Of a stretch of 15,845 nt of DNA, positions 12,147-15,845 are shown piece after piece (positions within the stretch are counted from its first letter, which is position 1; every line of letters starts with the position of its first letter). Source of the stretch: JANQRV01 sp964533785 (GTDB lineage: Bacteria > Bacteroidota > Bacteroidia > Chitinophagales > Saprospiraceae); the NCBI GenBank assembly GCA_964533785.1, contig CAZHNG010000143.1, positions 1 to 15,845 of the forward strand, written 5' to 3'. Under the pieces are notes generated by a model. The model worked only from the letters and a program-made list of their open reading frames with translations, made no database searches and was not told where the DNA came from. The translations under genes were made by a program, and so were the position numbers.

Positions 12147-13922
12147 TCATCTCAATAATACAACTTCTTGTTGAATACTCCCTAGTTGTCTTTCGCCATT
12201 TTCCCCTAATAATTCATATTGGATCGATACCATGTAAACGCCCGTCAGGGCATCCTGTCCGTCTATACGACCATTCCAGGATGCTCCCGGAGTATCATTT
12301 GTATAAATCCGGTTTCCCCAACGATCAAAGACAGACATGCTTAACGCATTCAGCATGCAATTCGAAAATATTTTCAGTTCATCGTTGGCCTCATCCCCGT
12401 TAGGACTGAACGCGGTCGGCACATAGGCTTCACAAATACAGGCGACCTTATTGAATACGTATTCATATAGGATGGGGTCTTCACAATCCCTGTTACGAGC
12501 AGTATAAACACCGGGAGACTCCAATAGCCTGTTTTCCTTAGTGCCGGTATCCGTCCATTCGAATTCGTCGCTTACCAAAGCAACCTCCCAATCTTCGTTA
12601 CAAGGAAACAAGGTATCAATGACAATAGTCTGGAGTTTGTCCGACAAGTCGCATTGCTCTACGAAGGGAGTACTACGCCCCACTACGGAAAACGATCCTC
12701 TATCTTCGGCAACCATCTCCGTCGCCGTAGTAATGGTATCAAAAGGGATTAATTCCAGCGAGAGGGTATTGTTAGTCGTCTCTCGAAAGCTTTCAAAAGA
12801 AAGACAAAAATCTGCGGAACCATCAGTAGGATATTGTAAGAAAACCCTGAAAAAGCCCTGTGTGCTGTTGGCTATTCCTTTGTTGGCTACTATCGCCAGA
12901 GCATTTTTTCTACCAAACGCAAATTGGGTACTGCCGATGTTCAATGCCCAATCTGAAGCCAAACGGTTTTGTGCTTCAATTTCGCCCTCAACAGATAAAA
13001 TCAAATAACAAAGATCCATACCAGCTCCCTGCTCATCGCTGTAAGTCGCCAGCAACTGACCAGAAGGGAGCAACCGAATATCCGCCGCGTTTCTGGTAGA
13101 AGAAAAGAAATCGGACTGCCAAACTAAATTGCCGTCATCATCCAATTTATAAAAGTATGCCTGACCTTCCCGAATCGACTCAAAAATATACCCACCTTCT
13201 ACTTCGTAGGGACCACCGATGGGAGGGGACGAAACATCTCTATTGGTTCTTTTGGCCCATACCAACTCTCCCAAGTGATCCAGCCGGTACAAAAACTCTC
13301 CCGACCGGCATAAGAAACCATTATCTTTTGTAAAAATAGCCTGCCCATTGGATGCAAAAGGTTCAAATTTTTTACCCCATTTGAATCTCAAGTCACCATC
13401 AAATACGGCTATAAAACCTTGCTTTTGCGTGTTAAAATCTAAAATAAGACCGTAGGCCATCAACTGGCCATTGCTCCAATCGATGGAATAGGAAAAATGA
13501 TCCACCGTTCCCGTATTAAAAAAGCGGAAATTCAGGATATTGCCCTTATCGTCGAGCTTGAGCAAAAAAATACGCTCTTCGAGGTCTCGGTAGGCACTCC
13601 CGTAAATAAAAACCTCATTGAATTCATTGATCAAAAAATCAGTAAACTCCAGGTAATCGCCGGCCTTTTCGTAAGCATTCGACCAAATGATATTGCCGCA
13701 ATTATCCACTTTCGTGATCCTTATCTGCCCGTTTGCTCCGGTAGTTAGGCCCTCCAGCGAAGAGTCGCCAATTAATAGATCGCCATTGGGAAAATTAGCG
13801 ATCTTTTGGTGAAAAGAATTCTCCGGATCTTTCAAGGTCTTAAAAAAGACCTGGGTAAAAGCAGTTTGTGAAAACACTGCCAAAAAAATAAATAACAACA
13901 GCAACAATCGATTCCTTTTCAT
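12147..13922 (-). CDS. Secreted beta-propeller-like type IX secretion cargo with type B sorting domain
   Basis: This 591-aa exported protein begins with a signal peptide (MKRNRLLLLLFIFLAVFSQTAFTQ). Residues about 40-400 contain spaced repeats of the kind LDDDGNLVWQSDFF (also ITKVDNCGNIIWSNAY, LLKLDDKGNILNFRF, LYRLDHLGELVWAKR), the pattern of a beta-propeller made of WD40/PQQ-like blades. The C-terminal 97 residues (495-591) are the gliding-motility-associated type IX sorting domain, with YVPTAFSPNGDEANDELK, MSVFDRWGNRIY and GVYMVSIQYEL. A Cys-rich linker (CICEAY) precedes it. The protein is expected on the cell surface or released; enzyme or adhesin activity cannot be assigned. The start ATG at 13922 fits the signal peptide. 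It leads the two-gene unit continuing to 10266. Confidence 0.9.
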   Translation of the reverse strand: MKRNRLLLLLFIFLAVFSQTAFTQVFFKTLKDPENSFHQKIANFPNGDLLIGDSSLEGLTTGANGQIRITKVDNCGNIIWSNAYEKAGDYLEFTDFLINEFNEVFIYGSAYRDLEERIFLLKLDDKGNILNFRFFNTGTVDHFSYSIDWSNGQLMAYGLILDFNTQKQGFIAVFDGDLRFKWGKKFEPFASNGQAIFTKDNGFLCRSGEFLYRLDHLGELVWAKRTNRDVSSPPIGGPYEVEGGYIFESIREGQAYFYKLDDDGNLVWQSDFFSSTRNAADIRLLPSGQLLATYSDEQGAGMDLCYLILSVEGEIEAQNRLASDWALNIGSTQFAFGRKNALAIVANKGIANSTQGFFRVFLQYPTDGSADFCLSFESFRETTNNTLSLELIPFDTITTATEMVAEDRGSFSVVGRSTPFVEQCDLSDKLQTIVIDTLFPCNEDWEVALVSDEFEWTDTGTKENRLLESPGVYTARNRDCEDPILYEYVFNKVACICEAYVPTAFSPNGDEANDELKIFSNCMLNALSMSVFDRWGNRIYTNDTPGASWNGRIDGQDALTGVYMVSIQYELLGENGERQLGSIQQEVVLLR

Positions 13923-14063
13923 AAATCAAATATCCGAAAACTACCTTATTTTTAAAATATTCCTCAACCAAGGAAGGCTATCGGCCAATCATTTATTGGT
14001 TTTGGGTAAGCTGTAAGACAAAAGCACAAGCTCATGCATCTGATTTTTGGTTACACCAGTGCT

Positions 14064-14079
14064 TCGGAATTCATTCCGA
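14064..14079. repeat. Palindrome TCGGAATTCATTCCGA
   Basis: Seven complementary bases on each side of TC. It shares the core GGAAT..ATTCC with the hairpin at 14204-14221 and with the arms of the composite element head. Confidence 0.55.
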
Positions 14080-14140
14080 TCTTTGATTGAAATTTAAACC
14101 ATACTGATTAAAACAACGTGAACTTATCAATAAGCAACAA

Positions 14141-14165
14141 TCCTCAGTAATTTCTAATCTGAGGA
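14141..14165. repeat. Inverted repeat TCCTCAG...CTGAGGA
   Basis: Exact 7-bp arms (14141-14147 and 14159-14165) with an 11-nt AT-rich loop, about 100 bp past the stop of the FG-GAP gene on the minus strand. It has no T-run, so a terminator role is doubtful. Confidence 0.4.
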
Positions 14166-14203
14166 AACAATTCCAAACCGTTGAGAATGATGAATTATTT
14201 TTT

Positions 14204-14221
14204 CGCGGAATAAATTCCGCG
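14204..14221. repeat. Palindrome CGCGGAATAAATTCCGCG
   Basis: An 8-bp GC-closed stem with loop AA, preceded on the plus strand by a run of T and lying 40 bp past the stop of the minus-strand FG-GAP gene. A similar ATTCC/GGAAT core recurs at 14064-14079. Confidence 0.55.
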
Positions 14222-14261
14222 GGACCAGGATTCCGTCCAATCGTTTATCTGCTTTCTATAC

Positions 14262-15845
14262 CTATAAACCAGTCCCCAAAGTACGACTGACCTCACCGGC
14301 AGCATCTATCAATTCAATCTTTTCGATGCCGGGCTCTTGCCTGACAAACCGCCCGCTCTGCGCCATAAACCCATCTCCCCAGAAAAACTCCTCCAATCGA
14401 ACCGATCCATCCGCATAATAAAACTTGGCTTTCACTTCGGTATGGTTTAGGCTCGTAACAAGACCCGTATTTGCTGCCGTTGCTTTAAATACTCTCAGTT
14501 CCGCTCTATTCTGGGCAGCCAACAGCAGCGTTTCGTCCGTAGCCGTTTTGATCTTTGCCAAACCAATTCCGGCTTCCGGCACCAAAAAATGACTTTCCTC
14601 CAGACTAAGCTGTTTAAAAGTGAAATCACCCGAATTGAGCAAAACCAGTCCGTTAAAAGCATCCGCTCTTCCCTGCTGCACCTCCACGCCGTGATCATTG
14701 CCGATCAACAACAGGTCAATCCATCCGTCATTATTGACGTCATACGGTAATATGCCGTATACGGGCGCCAGCTGCGCCTCCACCGGTAAGGCTTTCATTT
14801 GAAATTGGCCATTGCCCAGATTCTCGATCACGGAGGTTTTCATCCAGTTGGCGGACAGGATCAGGGCGCCGTTCATTTCCTCCTCCGAGAACATTTCCGA
14901 TACGGTGGCTTCGCCGTATTCGCCGTAGGTATTGTATTTTTTGCGTATGCCGACGAATTGCTTGATCAGATCCTGACGCGGATGGTAAAGGAATTCTTTC
15001 TTATTGCCCAGTGAATCTCTCCAATAACAGGAAATCAAAGGGTCGATCATTCCGTTATCATCCAGATCTTTACCGTATACTTTGATCGGTTGATCGGAAG
15101 TACATTGATAATACAGGTTTTCCCCAAAATTACCGGCGATGTAATCCATATCGCCATCGTTATCCAGGTCAGCCGCCGCCAAGCTATTCCACCACCCTTT
15201 TTGATCTTCCAAACCCGTGGACTGGGAAATATCCGTAAAGGATGTTCCTTCATTATTTTGGTACACCTTTATCGCCATCCACCCAACCGCGAGGATCAGG
15301 TCTGGCCAGTTATCCCCGTTAAAATCAGTCCAAATAGCGTCGCTTACCATGCCCGGTTTTAACAGCTCGGGAGATACTGCATTGGTAATATCGGTAAACT
15401 TGACATTGCCACCTTCCGTATCATTGCGCAAAAGGTAACTCCGGTCAGACAATGGGAAAGAGATCGGCAAAACCCGGCTGCCCACGAATAAGTCCAAATC
15501 CCCGTCTTTGTCAAAATCCGCCGCTTTGACACAGGATCCATTCGCCCTCATCTCCGGCACCGCATCTTTGGCATGGGTAAAATTGCCCTTTCCATCATTC
15601 AGGTACAGAACATCCTGGTAAAGAGTATCGCCGGGCCGGAATTGCCCGCTCCCCCTTACGATATACAGATCCTGATCTCCGTCCCCATCCGCATCGAAGA
15701 GTAAGCTGCCCGTATCTTCTTCGTAGAGTTTTTCGTGTTGCTTGTAGTTCACCTCTTCCCGCATAAATTGACCATCGGCTTGCTGGATCAACCAGGTTTC
15801 CGTATAAGTGCCGCTACCTCCCAAGAACACGTCGTCCAGGCCGTC
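14262..15845 (-). CDS. FG-GAP/VCBS repeat protein, 5'-truncated by window edge
   Basis: The frame is open to the right edge, giving 527 visible residues. The start lies outside: codons before the GTG at 15830 still read DGLDDVFLGGSG, a repeat motif, so that GTG is internal. Successive FG-GAP/VCBS units carry calcium-binding signatures: FDADGDGDQDLYIV, FDKDGDLDLFVGS, FNGDNWPDLILAV, LDNDGDMDYIAGN, LDDNGMIDPLI and VNNDGWIDLLLIG. The array is typical of an extracellular beta-propeller. The final 65 residues (YYADGSVRLEEFFWGDGFMAQ.. to the end) form a small beta-rich tail that weakly recalls ASPIC/UnbV modules. Large Bacteroidota homologues of this type are secreted and often near SusC/SusD genes; none is seen here. 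No type IX sorting domain is present at this C-terminus. Substrate or ligand is unknown. Confidence 0.88.
   Translation of the reverse strand, partial: DGLDDVFLGGSGTYTETWLIQQADGQFMREEVNYKQHEKLYEEDTGSLLFDADGDGDQDLYIVRGSGQFRPGDTLYQDVLYLNDGKGNFTHAKDAVPEMRANGSCVKAADFDKDGDLDLFVGSRVLPISFPLSDRSYLLRNDTEGGNVKFTDITNAVSPELLKPGMVSDAIWTDFNGDNWPDLILAVGWMAIKVYQNNEGTSFTDISQSTGLEDQKGWWNSLAAADLDNDGDMDYIAGNFGENLYYQCTSDQPIKVYGKDLDDNGMIDPLISCYWRDSLGNKKEFLYHPRQDLIKQFVGIRKKYNTYGEYGEATVSEMFSEEEMNGALILSANWMKTSVIENLGNGQFQMKALPVEAQLAPVYGILPYDVNNDGWIDLLLIGNDHGVEVQQGRADAFNGLVLLNSGDFTFKQLSLEESHFLVPEAGIGLAKIKTATDETLLLAAQNRAELRVFKATAANTGLVTSLNHTEVKAKFYYADGSVRLEEFFWGDGFMAQSGRFVRQEPGIEKIELIDAAGEVSRTLGTGL

Larger units (their letters stand above)
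13923..14261. other. 339-bp intergenic region with three palindromes
   Basis: The region separates the truncated FG-GAP gene from the cargo operon, both on the minus strand, so it should contain the operon promoter. The best candidate is minus-strand TAGTTTTC (13943 to 13936) with TTG 21 bp upstream (13967 to 13965), one base off the -7 consensus. Three hairpins (14064-14079, 14141-14165, 14204-14221) fill the rest. No gene was seen. Confidence 0.6.

Noticed and set aside
15828..15830. GTG as start of the FG-GAP protein
   Set aside because: The frame continues to the window edge with a further FG-GAP-like motif, so the true start lies outside.

Overview
The window looks like a chromosomal piece of a free-living Bacteroidota, most likely of the Saprospirales (Lewinella/Haliscomenobacter type). 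The reasons are two large secreted proteins ending in the gliding-motility/type IX secretion C-terminal domain (FSPNGDG...FDRWG), an OstA-like protein of the Bacteroidota kind, starts without Shine-Dalgarno sequences, and several perfect matches to the Bacteroidota -7 promoter element TAnnTTTG. This placement is inferred from protein style only. I saw no rRNA, tRNA or CRISPR array.

Layout. Bases 1-277 hold no gene I can support. The plus strand then carries meaB (278-1303), a LemA lipoprotein (1417-2007), a soluble TPM-domain protein (2182-2610), a secreted, membrane-anchored TPM protein with a Gly-rich tail (2627-3427), an OstA/LptA-like envelope protein (3556-5463), a small one-helix membrane protein (about 5516-5740) and an AT-rich AAA ATPase with a DUF4143-type C-terminus (6167-7513). 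From 7746 onward every gene is on the minus strand: an ABC exporter half-transporter (7746-9533), two adjacent type IX secretion cargo proteins (10266-12128 and 12147-13922, 18 bp apart), and a truncated FG-GAP/VCBS repeat protein that runs off the right edge (14262-15845).

The genes fall into plausible groups. LemA plus two TPM proteins is a recurrent envelope-associated set. The OstA-like protein and the small membrane protein may form a unit connected with lipopolysaccharide or outer-membrane assembly. The two type IX cargo genes are probably co-transcribed.

The most unusual content is between the genes. Stretches 5741-6166, 7514-7745 and 9534-10265 are dense with palindromes. A composite element (a 48-bp conserved head followed 13-14 bp later by a hairpin with outer arm AAAAGYAAGGA) occurs twice in opposite orientation, and its inner stem differs completely between copies while staying base-paired. 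The ATPase gene is bracketed by 59-bp direct repeats (57/59 identical) and preceded by three copies of a 22-bp motif at an exact 33-bp period. A train of small hairpins at 9838-10153 lies downstream of an orphan promoter-like element and ends in a 25-bp perfect stem followed by five T's. It may be an RNA gene or a nest of mobile palindromes.
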